Shown: positions 39,201 to 47,352 of the stretch, in pieces
How the letters are laid out: each line of letters opens with the position of its first letter
Position numbering within the stretch: the stretch's first letter is position 1
Assembly (NCBI RefSeq): GCF_905220415.1
Contig: NC_059539.1
Location: forward strand, 10,664,001-10,728,000
Source: Colias croceus
Taxonomy: Eukaryota; Arthropoda; Insecta; Lepidoptera; Pieridae
Reading direction: 5' to 3'
Length of the DNA: 64,000 nucleotides
Notes under the pieces: generated by a model
What the model saw: the letters and a program-made list of their open reading frames with translations, nothing else
Database searches by the model: none
Told to the model about the DNA's origin: nothing
Made by a program: the position numbers and the translations under genes

Positions 39201-42200
39201 GCTGAGTAGTTTTTAAATGATGAGTCGTTAAATAAAAGGTATAAGGGGATTTTAGACTTAGAAAATATGTATATAATGATCTGAATTTTATTAATATCAA
39301 ATTATAGAAAAGACATCTTCATAGAATCAAGTAAAAAAAATCTCTCTAAAAATGCTAAGTACGCAGAAATACTAGGTACTCATTAATTCCGACATCGTGC
39401 TTTAAGAATTCAGAATAGTACCACATTTTCGACATGTTTGTATAAAGGAAGCCACATATTCGTACATTAGTGAATTCATCAAATTGCTACGCCGTTACAT
39501 TTACTATATAAGCTGTCTCAACTTTGCATAATAAGCGGGTAGTTACACTAATGTATACTAGGAAACTTTTAGTTGTGAAAGTATATAACCCTACTTGCCA
39601 GCCCTTTAAAAGAGGTATATCGAAATCTTAAGATAAATATGTAAACCCATAAATCATCTGCAGGGATTTTATTCACGCATGGTCGATTGGATTCGTTAGC
39701 CGATATAGAGTAGGTACTTGAGGTCAATGACAGTCGAGTGGTACATAATATTTATGAGTATCGGCTGTTTTGATGTCCGTAAGTACCTGTGAAGTTCAAA
39801 TTGGTATCGACTATGAAACGGTTTATTGTTCCATTCGTAGAAGATTATTCTTAGCTTTCTGTGTATTTAATTTAAACTGATATGGAACCTTTAAACGCAA
39901 AAATTTTAGTTTCTCGAATGTTGGATTCAATCCGGACAATGGTCAGCCTTTGACAACCCATTTCAAAGGCCTTAACTTTGAAACGTTACTCGGTTGATCA
40001 CAAACTGAACGACAAAGAAATATTATAGAACTAAGGGATACTCTGGAGAACCCAATTACTAAATAGACACTCTATCCTTCATATTTGTAATCAATACACA
40101 ATTGCTATTATTATATCAACTCTAAATAAATACATGATATACCTCTATATTTAATACCTACTAGCGGTCCGCCCCGGCTTCGCCCGTGGTACATGTTTAC
40201 GTTTTCTCTACATAAGAACCATCCTCGTACTTCAAGGAATATAATAAAAAAATAATTAACGAAATCGGTTCAGCCGTTCCCAAGTTATGCGCTTACCAAC
40301 ACATTTTGGGACTCATTTTTATATTATAGATTATATCAAAACAGCTCTATCATGGTCTATTCTTCATCACAATCGATAATTTCAACAATTACTATTATAC
40401 CAGCTAACGTAATATAAGATTATAGAGGTACCTAATACCTATGTCAAAACAGCATATACCCCAACGAGCCGTTCCCACGCGGGGGTCCTCCCTCACCCCA
40501 TCCCCCCGACCTCGAAAACTTCAGTCAGCGAAAGCTTACAGGTACAGCAATTAGTCAAGACTGTTTGCGGTTAGTTAGTTCTTCAAGTTAATAGACGGAT
40601 AAACAAAAACAAAAAAATAATGCTGGGTAAAGATGGAAGAGTTAGCGAGTGATTTTATTGAAGGGATTTTTTAATTTTAAATGTAGAAATAGTAAATTGG
40701 ATAGAATATTAATTGTGGTATATTTTACATTTGTAAAGTAATCAAATCTTTGCTGGTTGCAGTTACAGACTACGTATATTGTATACTAGCTGCTCCGTGG
40801 CTCGACTCCTGTTGGTCGTAGCGTAATGATATATACCCTATAGCCTTCCTCGATAAATGAGCTATCTAACACTGAAAGAATTTTTTAAATCGGACCAGTT
40901 GTTCCCGAGATTAGTGTGTTCAAACAAACAAACAAACTCTTCAGCTTTATAATATTAATTGTCTCCTTATCATCACAAATTTATTTAATGTAGGTAGTTA
41001 ATATTCTTTCGATTCTATTTTATGCCTTATTGTTATATAATATTTACAAAAACGTGCCATCCACGGCATTAGTTATATTAAGGCTTGTCCAGGTATAAAA
41101 ATTATGAAAAACTATATTTTATAGATAGGTGTAAATAAAAATTTCAAACGTTCCCAGGAAATATGAACAACAACAAAAACATTTGCACCATAATTTTAAT
41201 TCGAGCCATAAAATTTGCACTCAGATGGGACAAATCCGTATCAAAATTCGGATACCTACTATTTTCAAGATTTAGATTAAATAAAATATGTATTATGTCT
41301 AACCAATTAGGTACCATGTTTTATTCTAAATTACTGTTCTATTTTGTTAAAAAAACAACATACTATACCTATGTATTTTGTTTAAAGCAACTACGCTGTA
41401 AAAAAATGACGCAGCAATCATCATTACTCTTAGTACAATCAAAGCTTACTATTTATACATACTATTTCCAACTGTAGGTACTTAAAATGTTGCATCACAG
41501 ACAGGCCTTGATAATTGGATGCATTCGTCATTTGTTTTGGAACATTTTCCTACAGATAAGATAAGTATAATGCGTAGATATTTGCGACACGCTTCATTTT
41601 TAATTCTTAAAAAAACCCAAACAAGTATTAATGTTTATATATTGAAGACTTATTAGTTACTAGCTTCCGCCCGCGACTCCGTCCGCGCGGAAAAGTTAAG
41701 ATTTTTTTTTCTACGTATTTTTCCGGTATAAAAAGTATCCTATTTTATGCCCAGGATAATAAAGTATAATTATACCAAGTTTCATCGAAATCGAACCGTT
41801 AGTTTTCACGTGATGCCAGAACATACAGACAGACAGACAGACAGAGAAAAATTTTTTTAATCACATATTTGGATTTGGTATCGATCCAGTAACAACCCCT
41901 GCTATTTATTTTTTCAATATTTTCAATGTACAGAATCGACCCTTCTACAGATTTATTATATGTATAGATATTTTCAATGTAAAGAATCGACCCTTCTACA
42001 GATTTATTATATGTATAGATTGGAAATGCATGTTTATTTTAAGTATGAAAATATGCATTTAATTAATGTATTTTACAAAATGCAGGAAAAATATGGTCAA
42101 TTGTATTGCCATGACTAGTTTTTAACACAAAAATTGAGAAATTATAATGTGCTACGAAATAGACAGACATTAAAAGGTATAAACATCTATACTCTATATA

Positions 42201-44207
42201 TTTATATCTATATATTTTGAAAGAAAACTTATTGAAGAAATTGAAATAATTTGCGTTTATATAATAATGTATCTTCATTTTGCAACCGTCTAAGTTCTAC
42301 ATAAACTATTTTTAGATGTAAAAGACAATTATTGCCCAATTACTCAGAAATTTAATTATAATAATGTTTCCTGATCGAATGTCGGTCAGCCGATGTCAAC
42401 ATGAGTGCAAACACAGGTGCACCCTTTTTTCCTTCACTTTCATAGTACGATGGTACAAAGTACAAACATTCTATTCTCATATGAGAAAAGTACTAGAAAA
42501 TAGATAACTTTATACTACATTACAATTTTAAGCACCATCATATTGATTTTTTTTTTTTTGTAATTTCGTCGGATTTAGCTTCCATCATGGAAAATATTAT
42601 AAAAACAAAATAAAGAGATAAACCTTCAATCGAATTCATACGTGTCCTTGGTATTATGCATGATGATAACCCCGGAAACCAAAATATCATTACACGTGTA
42701 GCTTATCAAATAAAATGCACCGATAAATAAAAAACATATTATCGTAAGATGATGTCAATAAACTCATTATTATTTGCGTAAAATAGCCATTATTTTGCCT
42801 TGAACGGTGATAATAAAACTAATTTAAAAACGCACAATAAATGTCAGAGGATTTTCATGTCACTTGTGAATCTCAACTTCGTTTGAGTTGGATTTTAATA
42901 ATTTAACGTTTTGCCTTTGTAATACTTAAATTATTTGTATGTATTTTTGTAATCAGTCTATTGACTAAACATTTTAGACTAATCTATAATATAAAAATGA
43001 ATCGCAAAATGTGTTGGTAAGCGCATAACTCGAGAACAACTGAACCGATTTCGTTAATTCTTTTTTTATTACATTTCTTGAGGTACGAGAACGAGGATGG
43101 TTCTTATGGAGAGAAAACGTAAAAATGTACCACGGGCGAAGCCGGGGCGGACCGCTTGTTATTATATAAAATAATATGACGGTGTAACTAATTAATTCCA
43201 TGAATGGATTTTTTTCATTATAATTATACTAAATACTGCGCAATATAAATTATAAATAAATCTATACTAATATTATAAAGAGGAAAGTTTGTAATTATGT
43301 ATGTATGGTTTGGCATGAAATTTGGCACAGACAATCTCCTTTTATTGGGAAATATGAACCACGGGCGAAGCCTGGGCGTACCGCTAGTATTTAATATTTC
43401 GGACGAATTATTTATAACACATTTGGCTTGCATTTGCCGTTTAAGGGAACCAATAAAACATAGATAAAGCTATTTAACTGTTATGGTAAAACAAAAAACA
43501 AACAATACATGAAATTAAATCAAAAACTCCTATCTAACTAAAAACTAAAAACCTAAAATCTTATTGCGTTCGCGTCCAATTAGCGCCTTTGGCTTCAGCA
43601 ATGCCACAGAGTATAAATTTATATTATATTATCTGCATAAATAGCGCGGCAATGGAATGACGTTAGTTGATAACTTCCGTAGAAGCTTGAATCAAGAGAA
43701 AACATTCGTTAAAATATTATCAAAGCCTCTTTTTCTCATTGTGTAAAATGTTTTAAAACTCCTTCTATCTTTTCAATTCAGTTGTCATGTTTTAAACATT
43801 TCAGCAATCTCATCAGCGATATCAGATCATAATCTTGTTATTTCTTACAGAACTAATTGTTGAAAAGCCATTTTTATTTTTTAACTGTAGTTACAAAGAA
43901 AAAAGAGAAGAATACAATTATAGACCGTATCATCTTTTGCAGAGAACACAATTGATATATGGGCTTTAAATTACACACAATTTACAATTATGTACCTACC
44001 ACTTTACCACAAAAGTATATTTAACAGCTGATGATACAATACACACTTATAACATAAGTCATAACCCATAATTAGTGTAAACTTACCTTCGCAATACAGC
44101 GTGACATCGGCAAGGCTCTCCGAGTTCCATAGATTTGCGAACGAGGTGGCCAGGTTCGAGCCGAAGCTGTTCCATTTCAAGCAGTACTGCTGCTGCTGGG
44201 TGTCCAT
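15201..44207 (-). CDS. chinmo: chinmo: BTB/POZ, two-C2H2 zinc-finger transcription factor (whole coding span, six exons)
   Basis: Coding exons: 44207-44087, 26083-25860, 17218-16896, 16519-16314, 15973-15782, 15421-15201. Together they give 1287 bases and 428 residues with consistent phases (1,0,2,1,1). Residues 1 to about 118 are a BTB/POZ domain (MDTQQQQYCLKWNSF..., FKAHKVILAACSKHF, LLEFMYKGEVHVSQ), for dimerisation and co-regulator binding. Residues 119-356 are a proline/serine-rich linker. Residues 361-382 and 389-410 are two adjacent C2H2 fingers. The BTB wording, the LQVKGLS junction and the finger pair match Drosophila Chinmo, a nuclear regulator of neuronal temporal identity, germline/soma stem cells and the larval (juvenile) state that is silenced by let-7-complex microRNAs. 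IKSE at residues 295-298 fits a SUMO-acceptor consensus (inference). The linker is shorter than the fly's. Introns of 18.0 and 8.6 kb carry most of the mobile DNA. Confidence 0.96.
15782..15973 (-). CDS. chinmo: chinmo coding exon 5: linker
   Basis: Acceptor TTTCCAG|ATTTACGG, donor GACG|GTAAGT. It completes D292 and adds residues 293-355. It contains LRIKSENDY (a SUMO-type motif) and a PPKPSP stretch also present in exon 3. It is proline- and serine-rich, so probably disordered. Confidence 0.93.
16314..16519 (-). CDS. chinmo: chinmo coding exon 4: linker
   Basis: Acceptor GTCTTCAG|GCAAAGC, donor GAAG|GTAAGG. It completes R223 and adds residues 224-291, a low-complexity acidic/serine-rich segment (QSSSSSHCGS, DEPDTRSS). 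Phases match exons 3 and 5. Confidence 0.92.
16896..17218 (-). CDS. chinmo: chinmo coding exon 3: linker
   Basis: Acceptor TTTTGTAG|GTCAAAGG, donor TACAG|GTAAGG. Residues 116-222 plus part of 223. It starts VKGLS, directly continuing the ...SGENLQ end of exon 2 as in fly Chinmo. The rest is glutamine-, glycine- and proline-rich (PPPPKPSPSASP), so probably disordered. Confidence 0.94.
17219..18667. other. chinmo intron 2, left part
   Basis: AT-rich intronic DNA with no recognised element. (The strand is that of the window; chinmo is on the minus strand.) A small TTC-rich stretch lies near 18326-18342. Confidence 0.5.
18668..18741 (-). mobile_element. Short Helitron (family E), CTAG-end half, split by a LINE
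   Basis: Starts CTAG (18668-18671), then 'accgcccgcgacttcgctcgc' type hairpin DNA, and stops at 'accttcctc'. The missing half resumes at 25519 ('ttgaatcactctatc'). The degraded relative at 37335 has the same two parts next to each other. Confidence 0.8.
19097..19144. repeat. (TG)n microsatellite in the LINE 3' UTR
   Basis: Runs of TG broken by a few substitutions, just past the stop of LINE ORF2. Confidence 0.7.
19146..20010 (-). pseudogene. LINE ORF2, C-terminal piece (RT active-site motif and thumb/tail)
   Basis: This continues the ORF2 frame after the Helitron. It begins DKCLHSSKF and carries the reverse-transcriptase catalytic motif as LLYADDKKIF. A VRDLGVILDEKL motif follows, usual in LINE RTs, then the C-terminal RPxF tail and a stop at 19146. 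The 865 bases here and the 1499 at 24014-25512 sum to exactly 788 codons. Interrupted by insertion, so not functional as it stands. Confidence 0.88.
20180..21300 (+). repeat. Degenerate tandem modules of about 265 bp in the Helitron left half
   Basis: A landmark 'caacggcccgcggaaacgg' or its variant recurs at 20445, 20705, 20968 and 21243 (spacings 260, 263 and 275). Each is followed by a G-rich '..ggtggggggt..' and then 'aaaaatgatca...' and 'accaggg'. An earlier, weaker copy lies near 20180. 'aagatggcggcc'-like words recur. The modules are strongly diverged. Confidence 0.7.
21540..22400 (+). repeat. 115-bp tandem array in the Helitron
   Basis: The unit contains 'gcacgagccaagcgagcgaa', an A/T segment 'taaatattcaaatagg', then 'agcgaggagcgaagcgacg' and 'gtgttaggttaac'. 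Consecutive units start at 21616, 21731 and 21846. A 359-bp super-unit (21846-22204, again from 22205) contains a divergent unit with 'cgctatcgataagacg'. Open frames here are an effect of the GC-rich period and have no family resemblance. Confidence 0.88.
22400..24000 (+). repeat. About 190-bp tandem array carrying the Helitron terminal hairpin (380-bp higher-order repeat)
   Basis: Each monomer holds a perfect palindrome around 'gctgcttgcagc', an 'actgactgtagaatcgctg' block and 'ttttcaaatgactga'. Palindromes are at about 22508, 22833, 23013, 23204, 23395, 23584, 23775 and 23975, with a broken one near 21428. Two monomer types partly alternate, giving a period near 380 (for example 23014, 23395 and 23775). 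The last palindrome is the element's terminator. Confidence 0.88.
24014..25512 (-). pseudogene. LINE ORF2, N-terminal piece (endonuclease end and most of reverse transcriptase)
   Basis: The first ~50 codons are the C-terminal end of an AP-type endonuclease (TLDLVFSN, then IDKFHSPLII, the usual D-H-x-P-type end). After a basic linker comes the reverse transcriptase: VPIHKKNSRLEITNYRGISL, QHGFIKSRNVLTNLL, YTDFEKAFDRVNYDVL (a catalytic aspartate), SGVPQGSHMGPLLYNIY. The frame stops at a TAG created by the Helitron end. The 5' part of the endonuclease and ORF1 are missing through truncation. Confidence 0.9.
25519..25640 (-). mobile_element. Short Helitron (family E), other half
   Basis: Continues from 18741 after the LINE: 'ttgaatcactctatctatt', 'gttgcgtagttttaaagat', 'agcatacaaagggacatagg'. 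The right end is not exact. Confidence 0.7.
25860..26083 (-). CDS. chinmo: chinmo coding exon 2: main part of the BTB/POZ domain
   Basis: Acceptor GTTCCAG|GTCGCC, donor TTACAG|GTCAGC. Completes G41 and adds residues 42-115. It carries the BTB core FKAHKVILAACSKHFQELF, the ILEATTADNMQALLEF strand-helix and YKGEVHVSQDALSSFLKSGE. The high G+C and the exact phase fit with exon 1, 18 kb away, leave little doubt. Confidence 0.97.
26084..26449. other. chinmo intron 1, first stretch after exon 2
   Basis: AT-rich intronic DNA; nothing recognised. Confidence 0.5.
26830..28170. repeat. Internal tandem repeats of the TA-flanked element (about 150-190 bp)
   Basis: Units contain 'cctcctaaaggcttccatgg' or 'cccgtaaaggcctccgtggt', then 'agacctaattaagagcaatc', 'taccggtcacaagttgcac' and 'tgagttttttggaag'. 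About seven copies of two alternating subtypes are present. Translated frames here are repeat artefacts. Confidence 0.85.
27622..27849 (+). mobile_element. Retroposed 3' fragment (LINE/SINE tail) with (TTTTC)n end
   Basis: It interrupts a repeat unit: 'caagtatc' and 'tatcgtaactaccc' flank it, where intact units read 'caagtatcgtaactaccc'. TATC is thus duplicated. It contains 'gcactgaaaaacagcgctgg', an imperfect 'caacgttcctgaacgttgc' hairpin and a tail of repeated TTTTC and TTTC. Confidence 0.75.
28653..28812 (-). mobile_element. Short Helitron (family B), broken by a second repeat
   Basis: CTAG at 28653, then 'cggtccgccccggcttcgcc' and 'gtacatgtttacgttttctc'. Close to the 40161-40330 copy but loses its last bases at 'cattttta', where the next element begins. 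Confidence 0.8.
28813..29391. mobile_element. Lepidopteran dispersed repeat ('gggttccgtagcc ... cacttggccggttt')
   Basis: Begins 'gggttccgtagccaaaatgg'. An inverted match 'gctacggaaccct' lies near the right end, then 'cgcgagcccgactcgcactt'. It contains a (GTCC/GTCT)n run at 28863-28899. It sits inside the Helitron copy to its left. The class is not resolved. Confidence 0.65.
29392..32125. other. chinmo intron 1, no element recognised
   Basis: About 2.7 kb of AT-rich intronic DNA. A more complex, less AT-rich patch at about 29880-30070 has no coding sense. It could be a conserved regulatory element, but there is no direct evidence. Confidence 0.4.
32126..32306. mobile_element. 181-bp MITE with 26-bp perfect terminal inverted repeats
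   Basis: Left end 'aagtgctgatttacacaggg' (26 bases, 32126-32151); the exact reverse complement is at 32281-32306. The GC-rich core includes a 'cagtcgcggcgcc...ggcgctgcgactg' hairpin. Non-coding. No clear target duplication. Confidence 0.85.
32307..33586. other. chinmo intron 1, no element recognised
   Basis: AT-rich DNA; short open frames at 32635-32826 and elsewhere show no protein family. Confidence 0.4.
33601..33917 (-). mobile_element. tRNA-derived SINE with 14-bp target site duplication
   Basis: On the minus strand the head reads 'gcagtggtggctcagtggtg', with an A-box-like TGGCTCAGTGG and a B-box-like GGTTTGAGACC. The body ends in a (TGA)n tail. Flanking 14-base duplicates lie at 33587-33600 and 33918-33931. 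A related truncated copy is at 49933. Confidence 0.88.
34354..34528 (-). mobile_element. Short Helitron (Lep1-like)
   Basis: CTAG at 34354, then the 'ccgcccgcggcttcgcccgc' hairpin; ends at GA (34527-34528), the reverse complement of the TC 5' end. Confidence 0.75.
34529..35095. other. chinmo intron 1, very AT-rich
   Basis: Long T and A runs; nothing else seen. Confidence 0.45.
35096..35269 (+). mobile_element. Short Helitron (family B)
   Basis: TC at 35096 after A, CTAG at 35266-35269 followed by T. Ends 'cgaagccggggcggaccgct' before AG. Confidence 0.85.
35270..35885. other. chinmo intron 1, nothing recognised
   Basis: AT-rich intronic DNA between two Helitrons, without genes or repeats seen elsewhere. 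Confidence 0.45.
35886..36353 (-). mobile_element. Short Helitron (family D) with (CAGA)n
   Basis: CTAG at 35886, the hairpin 'ccgcccgcgtctccgtccgc', a perfect CAGA run at about 36216-36260, and 'tatcgatccagtaacacccc'. Reverse orientation relative to the 4003 copy, with which it shares nearly its whole length. Confidence 0.85.
36354..37334. other. chinmo intron 1, nothing firm
   Basis: AT-rich, with a G-rich patch (37060-37100). No gene seen. Confidence 0.4.
37335..37505 (-). mobile_element. Degraded short Helitron (family E)
   Basis: 'actagattttcgcgcatagc', then 'ttatatacaaaaaactttctc' and 'gttgcgtaattttaaagatc'. It aligns with the split copy at 18668/25519 and shows that the two halves belong together. 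Confidence 0.65.
37506..40160. other. chinmo intron 1, unexplained DNA with a few GC-rich patches
   Basis: Mostly AT-rich. Richer patches occur at about 37610-37800, 38405-38510 and 38995-39075 ('cgcatcgagtcgtatcgacc'). None codes for a recognisable protein. Candidate conserved regulatory DNA by position only. Confidence 0.35.
40161..40330 (-). mobile_element. Short Helitron (family B)
   Basis: CTAG at 40161; ends at GA (40329-40330). The best complete reference for the family in this window. Confidence 0.85.
40786..40960 (-). mobile_element. Short Helitron (family A)
   Basis: CTAG at 40786; contains 'tagccttcctcgataaatga' and the 'acaaacaaacaaac' run before 'agctttataatatta'. Confidence 0.85.
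40961..41659. other. chinmo intron 1, nothing recognised
   Basis: AT-rich DNA. A 104-codon open frame at 41163-41477 is lysine/isoleucine/tyrosine-rich, as random AT-rich DNA would give. Confidence 0.45.
41660..42019 (-). mobile_element. Short Helitron (family D) with duplicated terminus
   Basis: CTAG at 41660, GA at 42018-42019. The last ~47 bases (the Helitron's 5' end on the minus strand) are present twice in tandem, at about 41926-41972 and 41973-42019. Confidence 0.85.
42020..42982. other. chinmo intron 1, nothing recognised
   Basis: AT-rich intronic DNA. Confidence 0.4.
42983..43158 (+). mobile_element. Short Helitron (family B)
   Basis: TC at 42983; ends 'gccggggcggaccgcttg', with CTTG in place of CTAG. 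Confidence 0.8.
43261..43387 (+). mobile_element. Short mosaic Helitron (family A/Lep1-type 5' end, family B 3' end)
   Basis: TC at 43261 followed by 'tatactaatattataaag'; CTAG at 43384-43387. The 3' part 'accacgggcgaagcctgggc' is that of family B. Confidence 0.8.
43388..44086. other. chinmo intron 1, stretch next to the first coding exon
   Basis: AT-rich; only the donor site GTAAGT of exon 1 (44086-44081, minus strand) is recognised. Confidence 0.5.
44087..44207 (-). CDS. chinmo: chinmo coding exon 1: start codon and N-terminal BTB
   Basis: ATG at 44207-44205 in GGGCATGG context, then MDTQQQQYCLKWNSF and residues through E40 plus part of G41. The donor GAAG|GTAAGT is near-perfect. The opening is diagnostic: insect BTB-zinc-finger proteins share the x-CLKWN/CLRWN start, and this wording fits Chinmo rather than Lola, Ttk or Fruitless. 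Confidence 0.96.
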
Positions 44208-44232
44208 GCCCGGGCCGCCTCGGATTCCTGCC
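44208..44232 (-). other. chinmo: chinmo 5' UTR segment in the start-codon exon
   Basis: 25 untranslated bases after a strong acceptor ATCAACAG|GG (exon begins at 44232). This shows that at least one upstream non-coding exon exists to the right. Confidence 0.75.
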
Positions 44233-45586
44233 CTGTTGATGAAAGGATGGTCAATATAACATAGTCTACATATTCATAGAAGTATAACATAGTATGTAGT
44301 TATCACGTAGTAAGAGATATTCCCTGATTATAAAAATTATTGTAACTTTACCCAAAGATCTTGAAATTTCAGGGTGCCCTAAAATGTGTGTATGTCCAAG
44401 AAATTAACAAGATTCCCTTCAAAACGCTTAAATTCTGACACAAGTAAATAATTAAAATTAGGTTAGCAACTGGTTCACGAATGACGTCAATGAGAATAAA
44501 AAATCAATTAATAAAAAAAACACAACTTTAGGCCTATATAATACCAGAAAATATTTATTAAAATAAAACCGTTTGCATAATTCAAATACCTGTTCAAATA
44601 AATGCTATTGGCATCGTAAAAAATCCGCATCAGGTTTTATAAGTTCAACAAAAATATAAAACTAATTCCTTCATCAATGACATTATTTTTTTCCTCTTTA
44701 ATAAAATGCGCGATTATATGACTTTGATTAAGTTAGTTTTTGTTTTTATGCTGATTTTATTCCGTTTTTTGGGAACAATTATCTCGAACTATCGAAAATA
44801 TATCATGTTATCCTGTGATTATAAACAAGCTTGGAATTATCTTGATTTAATGTTAGTGGATGTGTATTTTGACTTTTTTTCGTATTTATTTATTTCGTTT
44901 TTCGTTTTTCAAGTCAATTTGGCACTTTAGCATTTACAAGAAAAGAATGACGACGATTTTAATTTATTAGGTGCTATCAGGTTTCCTATACAGAATAGGA
45001 GAGGAAACAATATTATAACATGGGGGACCTTGTTTTGGGACAAAATTAGTTTAATAAATACAATTGTTTTCCTTAAAATTTTAAAGACTTCTACATATTA
45101 TTCATTCACCATATTTCTAACTACATGACCTAAAAAGTTCCTCAAATTATCAATCGATTTCATAAATGCCGTGCAATGAATACGTAATATGCAGCCCGGG
45201 CTATTCCCACGATTTTATATGTATTGATCATTATTCTTGACCAATTATGGAAGGTGTAATTTTGTTATTACCAAAGTTTAAAAATTGAAATTGTTTCTAG
45301 CGACTTTACACAATGTTTGAATGGAATATTATAGGAATAGATGTAAAAGATCTGCTTTCATTCGGCTTTACGTAAATTAAGTTATACACCTATTGAATTT
45401 CCTGCCTTTTAACCTATACCAACTTATACCTACTCGTAGTATACCATTCTTAACAAAGATCTGAAAGTCACTCAAAACAATTCATTTTAACGAAGTCCGA
45501 AGAATTGTCATAGTAACGAAGAGATCACAATTTAGAAGCTGCACAAGATTTTACAAAATGTTTCAGTCAGCGTTCACTCAATAGAC
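44233..45586. other. Presumed chinmo 5' intron, nothing recognised
   Basis: AT-rich; no gene on either strand. Confidence 0.45.
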
Positions 45587-45860
45587 AAAGGGCCTGCAGG
45601 GCCGATCGGTATCGATTCAAATCCCAACTCCGTTATAGGCTAACTGTATATTTGCATGCGTGCACGTATTCCACCAGTGTAAGTTGAGCCCAGTAGGCTG
45701 TGCGGATCAAAAGCGTCAAACGTTAGGGGGGAGCTCAAGTGAGGCTGGCCGTAAATTTCGGCTGCGACCTGATTCCGGAATGCAGCGCGCGCACGCGTAG
45801 AAAAGGGGGGCCGTGAGGGGGAAGGGGGGGTGCATCGAGTTGCGCAAAGCGCACGGTCAC
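45587..45860. other. GC-rich island, possible regulatory DNA or alternative 5' exon
   Basis: Rises sharply from AT-rich surroundings: 'gggcctgcagggccgatcgg', 'gcagcgcgcgcacgcgtag', G-runs near 45800-45830. No open frame of interest and no consensus donor on the minus strand was found, so exon status is unproven. Confidence 0.35.
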
Positions 45861-46469
45861 TTGCAGGTCATAATGATAGAATTGTTTTAGAATTCGACGC
45901 TCGTTAAGTGAACATTTTAACGGTACGTTTGTATTGGTATCGCAATTGAGTTATGGGTATTTGATTGTTCGCTGCAGGGCATGTTTTGTTATGGTTTGTG
46001 TACTTCTACAGAGAGCATATTTTTTTTACTATAAACAAAACTAATTCCTATTAACAAAAAAACTTTGATGCTTATAGTAGTAAGTTCGAATAAACTATGG
46101 TACCATTACTGATATCAATAATTCACCGCTACTAGATCCTCTGCCCTAAAAAAACATATTATTATTTGAAGAATAGATTCAATTTTCTCTTATCAGAATA
46201 AGCTGAAGCAAAACATTGGGCACGAATATACGCCTCAATTGAAATCGTAATATAGGCAAAGTTTTCCCGTTTGCACTGCTATAACATTTGAATAGATTCC
46301 GATGGTTTTTGCTCCGCAGAGCATGTTAACCCGAATAAAGACCGGATGTGCCGCATCTAACCGCAAATATTTTCCCCCTTTTTTGCTTCATTTGTGCCTA
46401 TACTGTTTTATTATATGCTTTTGTTTTAACTGGGATCGCCGGAGAATATCGACCTTCTTATTACATTTA

Positions 46470-46644
46470 CTAGCTGTGTCCCGCGGTTTTACGCGCATTA
46501 CTCCGCTCCTGTTGGTCTTAGTGTGATGATATATACCATATAGCCTTCCTCGATAAATGGGCTATCTAACACCGAAAGAATTTTTCAAATCGGACCAGTA
46601 GTTCCTGAGATTAGCACGTTCAAACAAACAAACAGCTTTATAGG
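46470..46644 (-). mobile_element. Short Helitron (family A)
   Basis: CTAG at 46470, 'ctgtgtcccgcggttttac', 'cgataaatgggctatctaac'; the 5' terminus is slightly shortened. Confidence 0.85.
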
Positions 46645-47193
46645 TAATAGTTATCACAAAATAGTATAGGTTGATGACGAAGCTCGAGTTCCACGCTGCA
46701 CGTACCGCGATGAAAACATACGTTCTACAAATCTACATTTTGATATGAAAATAATGAGCATTATAATATATCATAGTGATACGTGAAGGGACTGAAAATA
46801 AGGAGACGACCTACTGCGTATTAATTTATTACAAACTTTCATAATATATTTCGTTTATATATCATAAAATTTGAAACAGGTTTTGTTTGATTTAATTTTC
46901 GTTTTATTTTTTATTAATGATTTATTAAATTCATTCTAAATATTATAAAACATTCCTAATAATAAAAAATATAAACAGATTTAGATTTCTTCAGGCGGCT
47001 GAGTCAAATTATTAATAGCCTCTCGTAAATCGTGATTACCAATTATCAAGAATGTATGAATGATAAAAGAAAAATGTTTGAAAACAGATTACTAAATAGT
47101 TACTAGAGTTTGACGCAGGGTAGGAAATCTAATTCATTCATTCATTCATTCATTCTTAAAATAACAAATAACGTGTTGTAAAAGTATAACAAC
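46645..47193. other. Non-coding DNA with an (ATTC)n microsatellite
   Basis: (ATTC)n at about 47132-47156; otherwise AT-rich. Confidence 0.5.
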
Positions 47194-47352
47194 ACTAGTT
47201 TCACCCGCATTGCTCGGTTCCTGTTGGTGATAAATGGAATAAATGGGCTATCTAACACCGAAACATTTTTTCAAATCGGACCTAGTTCCTGAGATTAGCG
47301 CGTTCAAACAAACAAACAAACAAACTCTTCAGCTTTATAATATTAGTATAGA
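47194..47352 (-). mobile_element. Short Helitron (family A), internally deleted
   Basis: CTAG at 47194 then directly 'tttcacccgcattgctc'; lacks part of the middle. Ends 'aatattagtatagat'. Confidence 0.85.

Noticed and set aside
41163..41477. 104-codon plus-strand frame in intron 1
   Set aside because: Amino acid composition is that of random AT-rich DNA; no domain.
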